Positions 26,547-34,964 of a stretch of 64,000 nt of DNA are shown here, one piece after another (position 1 is the stretch's first letter; every line of letters begins with the position of its first letter). The translations under genes were made by a program, and so were the position numbers. Under the pieces are notes generated by a model. That model searched no databases. It was given only the letters and a program-made list of their open reading frames with translations, and was not told the origin of the DNA. The DNA comes from Caulobacter sp. Root655 (GTDB taxonomy: Bacteria > Pseudomonadota > Alphaproteobacteria > Caulobacterales > Caulobacteraceae). Location of the stretch: NCBI RefSeq assembly GCF_001427665.1, contig NZ_LMHC01000021.1, positions 399,934 to 463,933 of the forward strand. The letters run 5' to 3'.

Positions 26547-29500
26547 ATGGCCGCGGTCCAGCGACAAGCCGAGACCAGCAAGAGCTCCGCCCCCCAGGCG
26601 GCGACCGCCAGGCGCGACGCGGCGACCACGGACAGCCCGTCGTCGGCGGCGTGGAGCGCCCGCACCACCGTCCTGCTGTCCACCCGGACCCAGGCCGCGC
26701 CCCTGGCCATTTCCTCGCCCGGCGACGCCGCCGAACACGAGGCCGAGACCCTGGCGCACAGGGTGGTGTCCATGCCGCCGCCGGCCAGCGCGCCGCACCT
26801 GTCGCGGGGGTCGCCGCTCGCCGCCCGCGCGCCCGCCGCCGCGCCCGCTTCCGGCGGCGACCAGGCTCAGACCACCGCCGCGACCGCCGACGCCATCCAG
26901 GCCGAACTGGGCGGCGGCGCGCCCTTGCCCAAGGCCGTTCAGGACTTCATGGCGCCGCGGTTCAAGGCCGACTTCTCCAGCGTGCGCATCCACACCGACG
27001 CCAAGGCCGAGAACCTGGCCGCCCGGCTGGGCGCCAAGGCCTTCACCTATGGCCGCCACGTGTTCTTCAATCGCGGCCAGTTCCAGCCGGCCAGCAAGGC
27101 CGGCAAGGAACTGATCGCCCACGAGCTGGCCCACACCATCCAGCAGAGCGCCACCGTCCAGCGGCAGGTCGACACCACGGTGTCGCAGCGCGCCCAGCCC
27201 CAGGTGCAGCGCGGGATCATCAGCGAGGCCCTGGACTGGTTCGCCGACAAGGCCAACTACATCCCCGGCTTCCGGTTGATCACCGTCGTCATCGGCATCA
27301 ACCCGATCAATATGAGCCGGGTCGAGCGCAGCGCCGCCAACATCCTGCGCGCCCTGGTCGAGTTCCTGCCCGGCGGTGGCCTGATCGTCGAGGCGCTCGA
27401 TCGCTACGGCATCTTCGACAAGGCCGGGTCGTGGATCGAGAGCCAGATCGCCTCGCTGGGCATCGGCCTCGGCTCGATCAAGGCCGCGCTCGACGCCTTC
27501 GTGAATGGCCTCGGCCTCGCCGACGCCTTCCGGCTGGGCGCCGTCTGGGAGCGGGCCAAGCGGATCTTCACCGAGCCCATAGACCGGCTGATCTCGTTCG
27601 CCAAAAGCCTGGTGTCCGCCGTTCTCGACCTGATCAAGGAGGCGATCCTCAAGCCGCTGGCCGCCCTGGCCGCCCGCACGCCGGGCTGGGACCTGCTGAA
27701 GGCCGTCCTGGGCCGCGACCCGATCACTGGCGAAGCCGTGCCGCGCACCGCCGACACCCTGATCGGCGGCTTCATGAAGCTGATCGGCCAGGAAGAGATC
27801 TGGGAGAACATCAAGCGGGCCAACGCCATCGCCCGCGCCTGGGCCTGGTTCCAGAGCGCCATCAGCGGCCTGATGGCCCTGGTCACCTCGATCCCCGAAC
27901 GGTTCATGAGCACCCTGCGGTCGCTCGAGATCATGGACCTGGTCCTGCCGCCCCGCGCCCTGCTCAAGGTGGCCGGCGCCTTCGCCAGCTTCATGGGCGA
28001 CTTCCTGAGCTGGGCCGGCGGCACGGTGATGGACCTGCTGAAGATCATCATGGAGGTCGTGGCCCCCGGGGTGATGCCCTACGTCAAGAAGGCGGCGGGC
28101 GCCTTCGACACCATCATCCGCAACCCGATCGGCTTCGTCGGCACGCTGGTGCAGGCCGGCAAGCTGGGCTTCAGCAATTTCGCCAAGAACTTCCTCACCC
28201 ATCTGCGCGCCTCGCTGGTGGGCTGGCTGACGGGTGCGATGACCGGCGCGGCGGTCTACATCCCGCAGGGCTTCAGCCTGCGCGAGATCCTGAAGTTCGC
28301 CCTGTCGGTGCTGGGCCTGACCTGGACCAACATCCGCACCAAGCTGGTGGCCGCCACCAACGAGACCGTGGTCCGCGCGCTGGAGACCGGTTTCGACATC
28401 GTCGTCACCCTGGTGAACGAAGGCCCGGCGGCGGCCTGGCAGAAGATCCTCGAGACCCTCTCCAACCTGCGCGACATGGTCATCGAGCAGGTGATGACCT
28501 TCGTGAAGGACCGCATCGTCTCGGCCGCCGTCACCCGGCTGTTGTCGATGCTCAGTCCGGCCGGGGCCTTCATCCAGGCCATCATCGCCATCTACAACAC
28601 GGTGATGTTCTTCGTGGAGCGGCTGCGCCAGATCGCCGCTGTCGCCGCGTCCTTCATCGACGCCATCGCCACGATCGCCGCCGGCAACATCGCCCCGGCG
28701 GCGGCCCGCGTCGAGTCGACCCTGGCCGGTCTGCTGACCCTGGTGATCAGCTTCCTGGCCCGCATCGCAGGGCTGGGCCGGGTGGCCGACGCGGTGACCA
28801 ACATCATCAACCGCATCCGCGCGCCCATCAACAACGCCCTCGACCGAGTGGTGGCCTGGATCGTCACCCAGGCCCGGCGGTTGGGACGCTTCGTCGCCCA
28901 GGCGGGCGTGCCGCATGATCCCGCCGAGCGCCTGCGGCTGGCCAGCGCGGCGGCGATCGGCGCGGCGCGGCGGCTGCGCGGCCGGGTCACGGCCGGGCTG
29001 CTGACGCCGATCCTGGCCGGCATCCGCACCCGCTACGGCCTGGTCAGCATCCAGCCCTACGAGAGCAGAGGCTCCTGGTGGGTGCGGGCGCGCATCAACC
29101 CGGAGGTCACGGCCAATCTCGGCGTCTCGACCGGTCTTGTCGGCCCGGACGGCCGCACCCCCGCCGCCGACTATCGCGGCGCCGGCGGCGGGGCGCGAGC
29201 TGCTGAAGGGCCCAACTGGGCTCCGATCATCAGCAAGCTGGGCCAGGCGATCACCATGTTCACCGGCTGGGCCGGGCGAGGCAGCAGCCCTGTCGCCCAG
29301 CAGATGCTGCGTGGCCTGGAGCAGGCGCGCGAGCAGGCCCAGAGCCTGTCGCAGGATCAGGCCCGCGGCGTGCCGGAAAGCGCCCGCCAGCCGCGCATGA
29401 CCCGCCTGGCGAACGAGTTCACGCGGATCCAGGCCCTGGATCCGGGCTATGAACTCGTCTCGATCGGCCAGATGTCGGTCACCGTGAACAGCGCCCGCCG

Positions 29501-29918
29501 ACAGATGCCGGTGGCCCGTCCCACCCCCTGGAACATACCGGTCTCGGCGGTACGGGCCGAATATCAGCGCCAACTGCGCGAGCAACAGGACGGCATAAAC
29601 GCCATGACGGTCGCCCAGATGCTGGCCAACAACCAGGCCTTCGTGGACCACGGACGTGGTCCCGACGAGGCGGCGCTTCGCCAGATGTTCCAGACCCGCG
29701 GCGGCAACGTGGCTGGTCACGACGCGCCCCACAATCCAGACATAGGCTGGGGCCTGGGCTTCCCGGATCCGACGGGCGCCATCGCCATTAGCGGCGTGAA
29801 CCGCAGCATCGGGTCGCAGGGCGGACGCAAACGGCCTCAGATGCTGGGCTTCCTCAACGCCGTCAGCCCGCTGACGCGCGCGATAACCCAAGCCAATTTC
29901 GAATTGCGAGCGGTCTGA
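26547..29918 (+). CDS. DUF4157-trunk polymorphic toxin: candidate eCIS cargo with C-terminal Ntox15-like DNase domain
   Basis: A 1123-residue protein. ATG 26547, four bases past the ATPase stop, gives MAAVQRQAETSK; the longer frame only shadows the ATPase gene. Layout: a disordered Ala/Ser-rich start; a DUF4157 domain at about residues 110-205 with a metalloprotease-like H192-E-L-A-H196; a trunk of about 700 residues made of amphipathic and hydrophobic helices (about residues 225-870); a linker; then a C-terminal domain at about 990-1123. That last domain has YQRQLREQQDGINAMTV, the H-x-x-D motif HNPD at residues 1062-1065 and GVNRSIGSQ. This order matches Ntox15 DNase toxins such as Tde1. DUF4157 is known to be enriched in eCIS-associated effectors. 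The next gene is Tdi1-like and overlaps by one base. DNase activity is family inference. Confidence 0.88.
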   Translation: MAAVQRQAETSKSSAPQAATARRDAATTDSPSSAAWSARTTVLLSTRTQAAPLAISSPGDAAEHEAETLAHRVVSMPPPASAPHLSRGSPLAARAPAAAPASGGDQAQTTAATADAIQAELGGGAPLPKAVQDFMAPRFKADFSSVRIHTDAKAENLAARLGAKAFTYGRHVFFNRGQFQPASKAGKELIAHELAHTIQQSATVQRQVDTTVSQRAQPQVQRGIISEALDWFADKANYIPGFRLITVVIGINPINMSRVERSAANILRALVEFLPGGGLIVEALDRYGIFDKAGSWIESQIASLGIGLGSIKAALDAFVNGLGLADAFRLGAVWERAKRIFTEPIDRLISFAKSLVSAVLDLIKEAILKPLAALAARTPGWDLLKAVLGRDPITGEAVPRTADTLIGGFMKLIGQEEIWENIKRANAIARAWAWFQSAISGLMALVTSIPERFMSTLRSLEIMDLVLPPRALLKVAGAFASFMGDFLSWAGGTVMDLLKIIMEVVAPGVMPYVKKAAGAFDTIIRNPIGFVGTLVQAGKLGFSNFAKNFLTHLRASLVGWLTGAMTGAAVYIPQGFSLREILKFALSVLGLTWTNIRTKLVAATNETVVRALETGFDIVVTLVNEGPAAAWQKILETLSNLRDMVIEQVMTFVKDRIVSAAVTRLLSMLSPAGAFIQAIIAIYNTVMFFVERLRQIAAVAASFIDAIATIAAGNIAPAAARVESTLAGLLTLVISFLARIAGLGRVADAVTNIINRIRAPINNALDRVVAWIVTQARRLGRFVAQAGVPHDPAERLRLASAAAIGAARRLRGRVTAGLLTPILAGIRTRYGLVSIQPYESRGSWWVRARINPEVTANLGVSTGLVGPDGRTPAADYRGAGGGARAAEGPNWAPIISKLGQAITMFTGWAGRGSSPVAQQMLRGLEQAREQAQSLSQDQARGVPESARQPRMTRLANEFTRIQALDPGYELVSIGQMSVTVNSARRQMPVARPTPWNIPVSAVRAEYQRQLREQQDGINAMTVAQMLANNQAFVDHGRGPDEAALRQMFQTRGGNVAGHDAPHNPDIGWGLGFPDPTGAIAISGVNRSIGSQGGRKRPQMLGFLNAVSPLTRAITQANFELRAV

Positions 29919-30496
29919 TGGTCTACGCCCCCTTCATCGAAGCCTTCGGCGCACCCGCGCCGGGTTCAGGAGTCGAGCTCTCGGCCATGGGCCTCGAGGG
30001 ATCGGAAGACCTGCGGACCTTCGCCGAAGAGATCGGAAACGGCACGTTCGCGGACGGGTTTCTCTCGGTCGCCTCGGTACGCGAACAGGCCGCCGACCTC
30101 GACGAATGGAAGGCCTGGCTACCACCGGAGCCGCGCGCCTACGCCTCCACGGCGTTCGGCCTGCTTTTCATACTGGCGGGAGGCGCGGTCTGGATCGTGG
30201 ACACCCAACTGGGCCTCGTCGTGCAATCGGATCTGTCCGTCTCGGCCAGCCTGCTCGAACCATGCAAGCCGTCGTCGCAACAATCGCTGCGGCGTCCGCT
30301 GTTCGAGGCCTGGGCCAAGACCGCCGGGCCGTTGAAGGCGGATTCCGTGCTCTGCCCGACCCCGGCCCTGCCCCTGGGCGGAACCTGGACGGCGGCGAAC
30401 CTCTCGGTCATGTCGATGGTCGTCTATCTGTCGTTCATGGGCCAGATCTATGCGCCCGATCGCGGATCGCCGGCGCGCATCATCCCGCTGGATTGA
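29918..30496 (+). CDS. GAD-like/DUF1851 protein, putative immunity to the Ntox15-like toxin (Tdi1-like)
   Basis: A 192-residue soluble protein whose ATG at 29918 shares its A with the toxin's TGA. The N-terminal half is GAD-like: FIEAFGAP, then LRTFAEEIGNGTFADGFLSV and LDEWKAWL. The C-terminal half matches DUF1851: AYASTAFGLLFILAGGAVWIV, then RPLFEAWAKTAGPLKADSV and PALPLGGTWTAANLSVMSM. The same two-domain layout is found in Tdi1, the immunity protein of the Tde1/Ntox15 DNase of Agrobacterium. It would protect the producer's own DNA before export, or protect siblings. No signal peptide is seen, as expected for a cytoplasmic inhibitor of a DNase. Assignment rests on motif order and gene pairing. 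Confidence 0.85.
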   Translation: MVYAPFIEAFGAPAPGSGVELSAMGLEGSEDLRTFAEEIGNGTFADGFLSVASVREQAADLDEWKAWLPPEPRAYASTAFGLLFILAGGAVWIVDTQLGLVVQSDLSVSASLLEPCKPSSQQSLRRPLFEAWAKTAGPLKADSVLCPTPALPLGGTWTAANLSVMSMVVYLSFMGQIYAPDRGSPARIIPLD

Positions 30497-30503
30497 GGTC
30501 GCC

Positions 30504-32672
30504 ATGATCACCGCCTCCTGCATCATGCCCACCGCCGACCGCCGGCGGTTCGCGCCCCAGGCGATCGCGGCGTTCCTGGCGCAGGGTCGCGACGACGCCG
30601 AGTTGCTGATCCTCGACGACGGCGGCGACGCGATCGGTGACCTCATCCCCGACGATCCGCGCATCCGCTACGTCCGCGAGGGCGCCCGCCGCGTGGTGGG
30701 CGCCAAGCGCAACCGGTTGTGCGAGATGGCGCGCGGCGAGGTCATCGTGCACTGGGACGACGACGACTGGCACGCGCCCGATCGCCTGGATCGGCAGCTT
30801 CAGGCCTTGAACGACACCGGCGCCGACGTCTGCGGTCTCGACCGCGTGGTGTTCCTGCGCGACGACGGCGCGGCGGCCTGGGACTATGTCTATGGCGGCC
30901 GCGAACCGTGGGTCTATGGCGCCAGCCTCTGCTATCGCAAGGACGTCTGGCGAGCTCACCCTTTTCCGGAAATCCGGGTCGGCGAGGACACCCGTTTCGT
31001 ATTCGCGGCCCGGGGCGCCCGGGTCCACGCCATGGCCGACAATTCCATCCTGGTGGCCCGGGTGCATGGCGGCAACACCAGTCCCAAACGAACTGGCGGG
31101 GCCTATTGGCGGGCGCGCGATCCGCAAGGCGTCCAGGCCTTGATCGATCGGCGACCGGCGGACGCGCCTTCAGCCTTCGCCACGCCCCGCCCTGTGGCCA
31201 ACGTCCACGCCTGCCTGGTGCATGAGCGACCCGACTGCGTCATCGACCTGGTGCGCAACCTGCGGCGGCTGGATCCGGTCTCGCCGATCCTGCTCTATGA
31301 CGGTGGGCCACGCGGCGACCTGCTCGACCCCGCCCTGCCCTGGGACCGCTGGGGCGTCGAGCGAGTGGCCAATCCCCGGCCGATGCGCTGGGGCGCGCTG
31401 CACGGTTTCGCCCTCGACTGCATCGACCACCTGAAGGGCCGCGACTACGAGACGATGACCATCGTCGATTCCGACCAGTTGGCGCTGCGGTCAGGTTACG
31501 CGGAATTCCTGGCCAGGCGGCTCGGCGACCGCTCCAACCTGGGCCTGCTGTCCAGCAATCCTTCCCTGCAAGGCCCGGACACCCGCATCGCCCCGGCCCG
31601 CACGATCCAGGCCGAGCGCGCCCTGTGGCGGCCTTTCCTGCGCCGCTTCGAGGATGGCGAGGCGCGTTTCGCACACTGGAGCTTCTGGCCTTCGACCGTG
31701 ATCTTCCGCGAAGCCGGCGAGGCCATGCGCGACCTGTTCGACGATCCGGAGCTGAAGGCGATCCTCGCCGCCTCGAAGCTGTGGGCCACCGAGGAGGTGC
31801 TGTTTCCGACCCTGACCGCCTTGCTCGGCTTTCGCGTCGCCGCCAACCCCTGCCGCCAGACCTGGGTGCAGTACCGCAAGCCCTACGGCGCGCGGGAGGT
31901 CAACGCGGCGCTGGCCACGTCCGACGCCTTCTGGCTGCACCCCGCGCCGCGACAGCTGGAAAATCCGGTGCGCAAGGCGGTTCGCGACCACCATCAAGGC
32001 TATCGCGAGCCCGTCGCCGCCAGACCGCCGCCCGCGCCCTTTCCCGGCCAGGTCTGGCCGCTGCTCAAGGTGATGCGCGGCCTCGACGGCTGGCTGGCCG
32101 ACGAGGAAGGCGAACTGATGGTGCTGGCCGCCCGCGCCGCCTTGGCCGAGCCCCCGGCCACCGGCCGGTTGGTCGAGGTCGGGGCGTTCTGCGGCAAGGC
32201 CAGCTTCCTGCTGGCCAGCGCGGTTCGCACCGCCGGCGGCGCGGCCCGCCTGACCGTCATCGACCCCTTCGACGGCGTGGTCGGGGCTCGCGACCAGAAA
32301 CTGCAGCACCACGGCCCCACCCTGGAGCGCTTCAACGCCATGGTCGCCGAGCAGGGTCTGGGCGACTGGATCGAGACCCGGATCGGCGCCGCCGCCGACG
32401 CCGGCTGGAGCGGACCGATCGACCTGCTGCTGATCGACGGCCTGCACGACTACGCCTCGGTCGCCGCCGACTTCGCGCCCTTCGCCGACCACCTGCCGGC
32501 CGGCGCCCGGGTGCTGTTCCACGACTATGCGGACTACTTCCCGGGGGTGGTGGCGTTCGTCGACGACCTGGTCGCCGCCGGCGGCTGGGCCGAGGAGGCC
32601 CAGGCCGGCTCGCTCAAGCTGCTGCGCCGCCTCCCCCCACCCATCTCGGAAGACCAGGGAGCCCTCACGTGA
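30504..32672 (+). CDS. Multidomain glycosyltransferase (GT2-like) with second GT-like domain and C-terminal methyltransferase
   Basis: A 722-residue protein. ATG 30504 (MITASCIMPTADRRR) is preferred over an in-frame ATG at 30450 inside the immunity gene. Residues 1-215 are a GT-A family 2 domain with the nucleotide-sugar motif HWDDDDW (D85-D88). Residues about 230-500 form a second glycosyltransferase-like domain with TIVDSDQL and a FAHWSFWPSTVIFR stretch. From about residue 550 there is a class I SAM methyltransferase: LVEVGAFCGKASFLLA, VIDPFDG, and LLIDGLHDYASVAAD. It probably adds and then methylates sugars on a surface or particle component. The gene lies 7 bases after the immunity gene and overlaps the next gene (GTGA). 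Confidence 0.85.
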   Translation: MITASCIMPTADRRRFAPQAIAAFLAQGRDDAELLILDDGGDAIGDLIPDDPRIRYVREGARRVVGAKRNRLCEMARGEVIVHWDDDDWHAPDRLDRQLQALNDTGADVCGLDRVVFLRDDGAAAWDYVYGGREPWVYGASLCYRKDVWRAHPFPEIRVGEDTRFVFAARGARVHAMADNSILVARVHGGNTSPKRTGGAYWRARDPQGVQALIDRRPADAPSAFATPRPVANVHACLVHERPDCVIDLVRNLRRLDPVSPILLYDGGPRGDLLDPALPWDRWGVERVANPRPMRWGALHGFALDCIDHLKGRDYETMTIVDSDQLALRSGYAEFLARRLGDRSNLGLLSSNPSLQGPDTRIAPARTIQAERALWRPFLRRFEDGEARFAHWSFWPSTVIFREAGEAMRDLFDDPELKAILAASKLWATEEVLFPTLTALLGFRVAANPCRQTWVQYRKPYGAREVNAALATSDAFWLHPAPRQLENPVRKAVRDHHQGYREPVAARPPPAPFPGQVWPLLKVMRGLDGWLADEEGELMVLAARAALAEPPATGRLVEVGAFCGKASFLLASAVRTAGGAARLTVIDPFDGVVGARDQKLQHHGPTLERFNAMVAEQGLGDWIETRIGAAADAGWSGPIDLLLIDGLHDYASVAADFAPFADHLPAGARVLFHDYADYFPGVVAFVDDLVAAGGWAEEAQAGSLKLLRRLPPPISEDQGALT

Positions 32673-33958
32673 CCGATCACCCCATCTGGCTGTTCTGGGA
32701 GGGTCCCCGTCCGGCCTATATCGACCTGTGCCTGCAAACCATCGTACGGCGCTGCCCCGACGCGCGCCTGCTCGACCGGGCCGGCTTCGACGCCTTGTGG
32801 GTCCATGATCGTGACCTGCCGCTGGACAGCCTGGCGCTGAACCACCAGTCCGACTTCATCCGCGCCTACCTGCTGGCCCACCACGGCGGCCTCTATGTCG
32901 ACGCCGACTGCGTGGCCCTGCGCGACCTATCGCCCCTGGCGGAGATGGCGCGCCAACACGGCTTCGTCGGCTATCGCGAACCGCAGGGCTATATGAGCTG
33001 CAACCTGATGGGCGCACGGGCCGGCGGCGCGGTGATCGCCGACCACTATCGCCGTGTCGTCACTCGCCTGCGCCGACGCACGCCGCTGCAGTGGCTCGAC
33101 CTGGCCTCGACGCCGATGGACGCCGCCATCGCCGCGCGCGGACGCGAGGCCCTGATCCTGCCGACCCACACCGTCATGCCCCTGCCCTGGAACGAGAGCG
33201 AAGCCCTCGCCGTCCGCCGCGACGACGGCCGCCACGCCGCCCTGATGGTCGAGGACGCCTGGTGTTACATGCTGTCGAACAACACCATCCGAAGCGACGA
33301 ACGCACCCGCCTGCTCAGCCACATGCCCGCCGAGCACCTGCTGGGCGAGCGCTATTTCCTGTCGTACCTGCTGCGACGCGGCCTGGACCTGCCGCCGCTC
33401 GCCGACGCCTTCGTTCCCGAGCCGACGCCCGAGCACCTGGGCGGCCACGAGCACAAGACCCAGTTCGACGAAGGCGCGCTCGACTACCTGATCGCCCGGT
33501 TTGGGGCGAGCAGCTTCCTGGACGTCGGCTGCGGTCCGCCCGGCATGGTCTACTACGCCCGCTCGCGTGGCCTGCACGCCATGGGCGTCGATGGCGACCC
33601 GCTATATGCCCGCGACAGCCCGGTGATCATCGAGCACGACTATGCCCGGGGCCCCCTCGACGCCGGCCGCTACGACCTGGGCTGGGCCGTGGAGTTCGTC
33701 GAGCATGTCGACGAGGACTACGTGCCGCACTTCATGGCCACCTTCGGCGGCTGCGAGCATGTATTCATCACCGCCGCCGTGCCCGGCCAGCCCGGTCATC
33801 ACCATGTCAACTGCCAGTGGGGCGACTATTGGATCGCCCGCTTCGCCGAGGCGGGCTTCGTGCACGATCCCGACGCCACCGCCGGGGTTCGCGCCCATTC
33901 CAGCATGCGCAGCCGGTTTTCGGAGCAGACAGGACTGGTGTTCAACCGCGCGGGGTGA
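32669..33958 (+). CDS. DXD-type glycosyltransferase fused to a methyltransferase
   Basis: A 429-residue protein. GTG 32669 overlaps the preceding TGA, and the protein starts MTDHPIWLFWEGPRP. Residues 1-110 match the sugar-binding DXD region family (Gly_transf_sug/OCH1-like): IWLFWEG, NHQSDFIRAYLLAHHGGLYVD and the DAD motif (VDADCVAL). From about residue 275 the sequence becomes a methyltransferase (SSFLDVGCGPPGMVYYA, MGVDGD, then WAVEFVEHVDED). This is the second glycosyltransferase-methyltransferase fusion in a row, suggesting that they act on the same glycan. Specificities cannot be read from the sequence. Confidence 0.85.
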   Translation: MTDHPIWLFWEGPRPAYIDLCLQTIVRRCPDARLLDRAGFDALWVHDRDLPLDSLALNHQSDFIRAYLLAHHGGLYVDADCVALRDLSPLAEMARQHGFVGYREPQGYMSCNLMGARAGGAVIADHYRRVVTRLRRRTPLQWLDLASTPMDAAIAARGREALILPTHTVMPLPWNESEALAVRRDDGRHAALMVEDAWCYMLSNNTIRSDERTRLLSHMPAEHLLGERYFLSYLLRRGLDLPPLADAFVPEPTPEHLGGHEHKTQFDEGALDYLIARFGASSFLDVGCGPPGMVYYARSRGLHAMGVDGDPLYARDSPVIIEHDYARGPLDAGRYDLGWAVEFVEHVDEDYVPHFMATFGGCEHVFITAAVPGQPGHHHVNCQWGDYWIARFAEAGFVHDPDATAGVRAHSSMRSRFSEQTGLVFNRAG

Positions 33959-33970
33959 TGAACTCGCGTG

Positions 33971-34561
33971 ATGCAAGTCTCTCCGCCGAGCCACGACCTG
34001 CTGGTCCATGTCCGGACCGTAATCAGTATCATCCTGGGCCTGAGCATCGCCCGGCTGCTGAACGGCGTGGCCGGCCTCGTGCAACACCCCAAGAAGGAAC
34101 ACCTGTGGTGGCCGCACCTGTGCTGGGTGGCCTATATGCTGATCTCGATCACCGCTTTCTGGTGGTGGGAATTCCAGCTGAACCAACTGCGGGTTTTGAC
34201 TTTCGAGACCTACATCTTCCTGATCACCTATACCGCCATGCTGTTTCTGCTGTGCAGCCTGCTGTTTCCGACCGACATCAGTGAGTACGACGGCTTCCGC
34301 GACTACTTCCTGTCGCGCCGAGCCTGGTTCTTCGGCCTTCTGGCGACGACCTACCTGATGGATACGGTCGACACGTGGCTGAAGGGGCCGGAACACTTCG
34401 CGAGGCTCGGGCCGGAATATCCGATCCGGATCGCGGGCCTCGTCGTCCTTTGCCTGGTGGCCTGCGTGGTTCGCGATATCCGCTTCCAGGCCGCCTTCGC
34501 CGTGGGCGGCTTGATCTACCTCGTCTCGTACATCGCGCGGCACTACGGCAGCGTCCAGTAG
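33971..34561 (+). CDS. Multi-pass integral membrane protein of unknown function
   Basis: A 196-residue protein from ATG 33971; GTG 33968 just in front is an equally possible start. It has five or six hydrophobic segments: TVISIILGLSIARLL, WVAYMLISITAFWWW, TYIFLITYTAMLFLLCSLLF, AWFFGLLATTYLM, IRIAGLVVLCLVACVV and FAVGGLIYLVSYIA. Short charged loops separate them. No catalytic motif or known family is evident to me. It is the last gene of the + strand unit before the large non-coding gap, 12 bases after the methyltransferase fusion. Confidence 0.7.
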   Translation: MQVSPPSHDLLVHVRTVISIILGLSIARLLNGVAGLVQHPKKEHLWWPHLCWVAYMLISITAFWWWEFQLNQLRVLTFETYIFLITYTAMLFLLCSLLFPTDISEYDGFRDYFLSRRAWFFGLLATTYLMDTVDTWLKGPEHFARLGPEYPIRIAGLVVLCLVACVVRDIRFQAAFAVGGLIYLVSYIARHYGSVQ

Positions 34562-34797
34562 GGCCCCGCCTTCCGCCGATCTCGCTCGGCCTGGCGGAGC
34601 ATGGCGCCAGCGCCCTCGCGAATCAAAACCCGCGAAGGCCGTCGCCGCCGATACCGAATGACACATCGGATCAAGGTCACAGGATCGCGAGCCAAGTCGC
34701 TCGTCGCGCCGATGGCACAGTCGTTTCAGTGGAATTAAGAATCCCGCCAGACGCGATTCCGGCTGCCACTTCGGAAATAATCGAACAATGACTAAAC

Positions 34798-34813
34798 GTC
34801 TCATATTTGAGAC
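34798..34813. promoter_or_regulatory. Perfect 6-bp inverted repeat overlapping the putative -35 box (operator candidate)
   Basis: GTCTCA at 34798-34803 and TGAGAC at 34808-34813 are exact reverse complements with a TATT spacer. The right arm overlaps the proposed -35 hexamer at 34807-34812. A dimeric regulator bound here would block or modulate transcription. It is short, so chance cannot be excluded. Confidence 0.35.
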
Positions 34814-34836
34814 TCTCAGGCTCATCCTGCTAACAT
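34807..34836 (+). promoter_or_regulatory. Putative sigma-70-type promoter for the autotransporter gene
   Basis: TTGAGA at 34807-34812 (five of six matches to TTGACA) and TAACAT at 34831-34836 (four of six to TATAAT) are separated by 18 bases. They lie in the most AT-rich part of the gap, about 130 bases upstream of the ATG at 34965. This predicts a leader of about 120 bases. Confidence 0.45.
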
Positions 34837-34876
34837 GAACTGAAAATTCCGCGCCTATCCTGTTTTGTAGTGCGAA

Positions 34877-34897
34877 GTGAAAGAATTTATGTTTCAC
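34877..34897 (+). promoter_or_regulatory. Leader hairpin or second operator-like inverted repeat
   Basis: GTGAAA at 34877-34882 and TTTCAC at 34892-34897 are perfect reverse complements separated by 9 bases. They fall inside the predicted 5' leader of the autotransporter transcript, about 70 bases before its start codon. They could be a transcript hairpin or a protein site. It is short, so this is weak. Confidence 0.25.
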
Positions 34898-34964
34898 GGC
34901 AATAAACTCTACGGGGGCAAGCGCGCGTCATGCGCTGCAGGTAGATTTTATTCTGGGGGACGTC

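Larger units (their letters stand above)
34562..34964. other. 403-base non-coding region upstream of the autotransporter gene
   Basis: This is the only gap over 300 bases in the window. The first half is GC-rich and carries a 6-bp inverted repeat (34572-34577 with 34593-34598) that could weakly end the upstream unit; there is no T-run behind it. The second half, from about 34770, is clearly richer in A and T than its surroundings. It holds the promoter and inverted repeats listed separately. I see no credible small gene or RNA gene. The frame at 34575-34791 is only the tail of a shadow frame. Confidence 0.6.

Noticed and set aside
26517..29891. Open frame of over 1100 codons on the - strand opposite the toxin gene
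   Set aside because: It is a GC-driven shadow of a gene with clear domains, has no recognisable protein features and would leave no space for regulation. Similar shadows at 5524-6951 (-), 34968-37376 (-), 42110-43849 (+ frames) and 53644-56793 (+) were dropped for the same reason.
26547..30496. T6SS effector-immunity island
   Set aside because: The toxin-immunity pair is of a type known from T6SS, but no TssJLM, Hcp or ClpV genes are present, and the N terminus is DUF4157 joined directly behind an eCIS ATPase.
34575..34791. Possible small gene in the long gap
   Set aside because: It is the end of a shadow frame that begins inside the membrane protein gene, with no start codon and ribosome site of its own.
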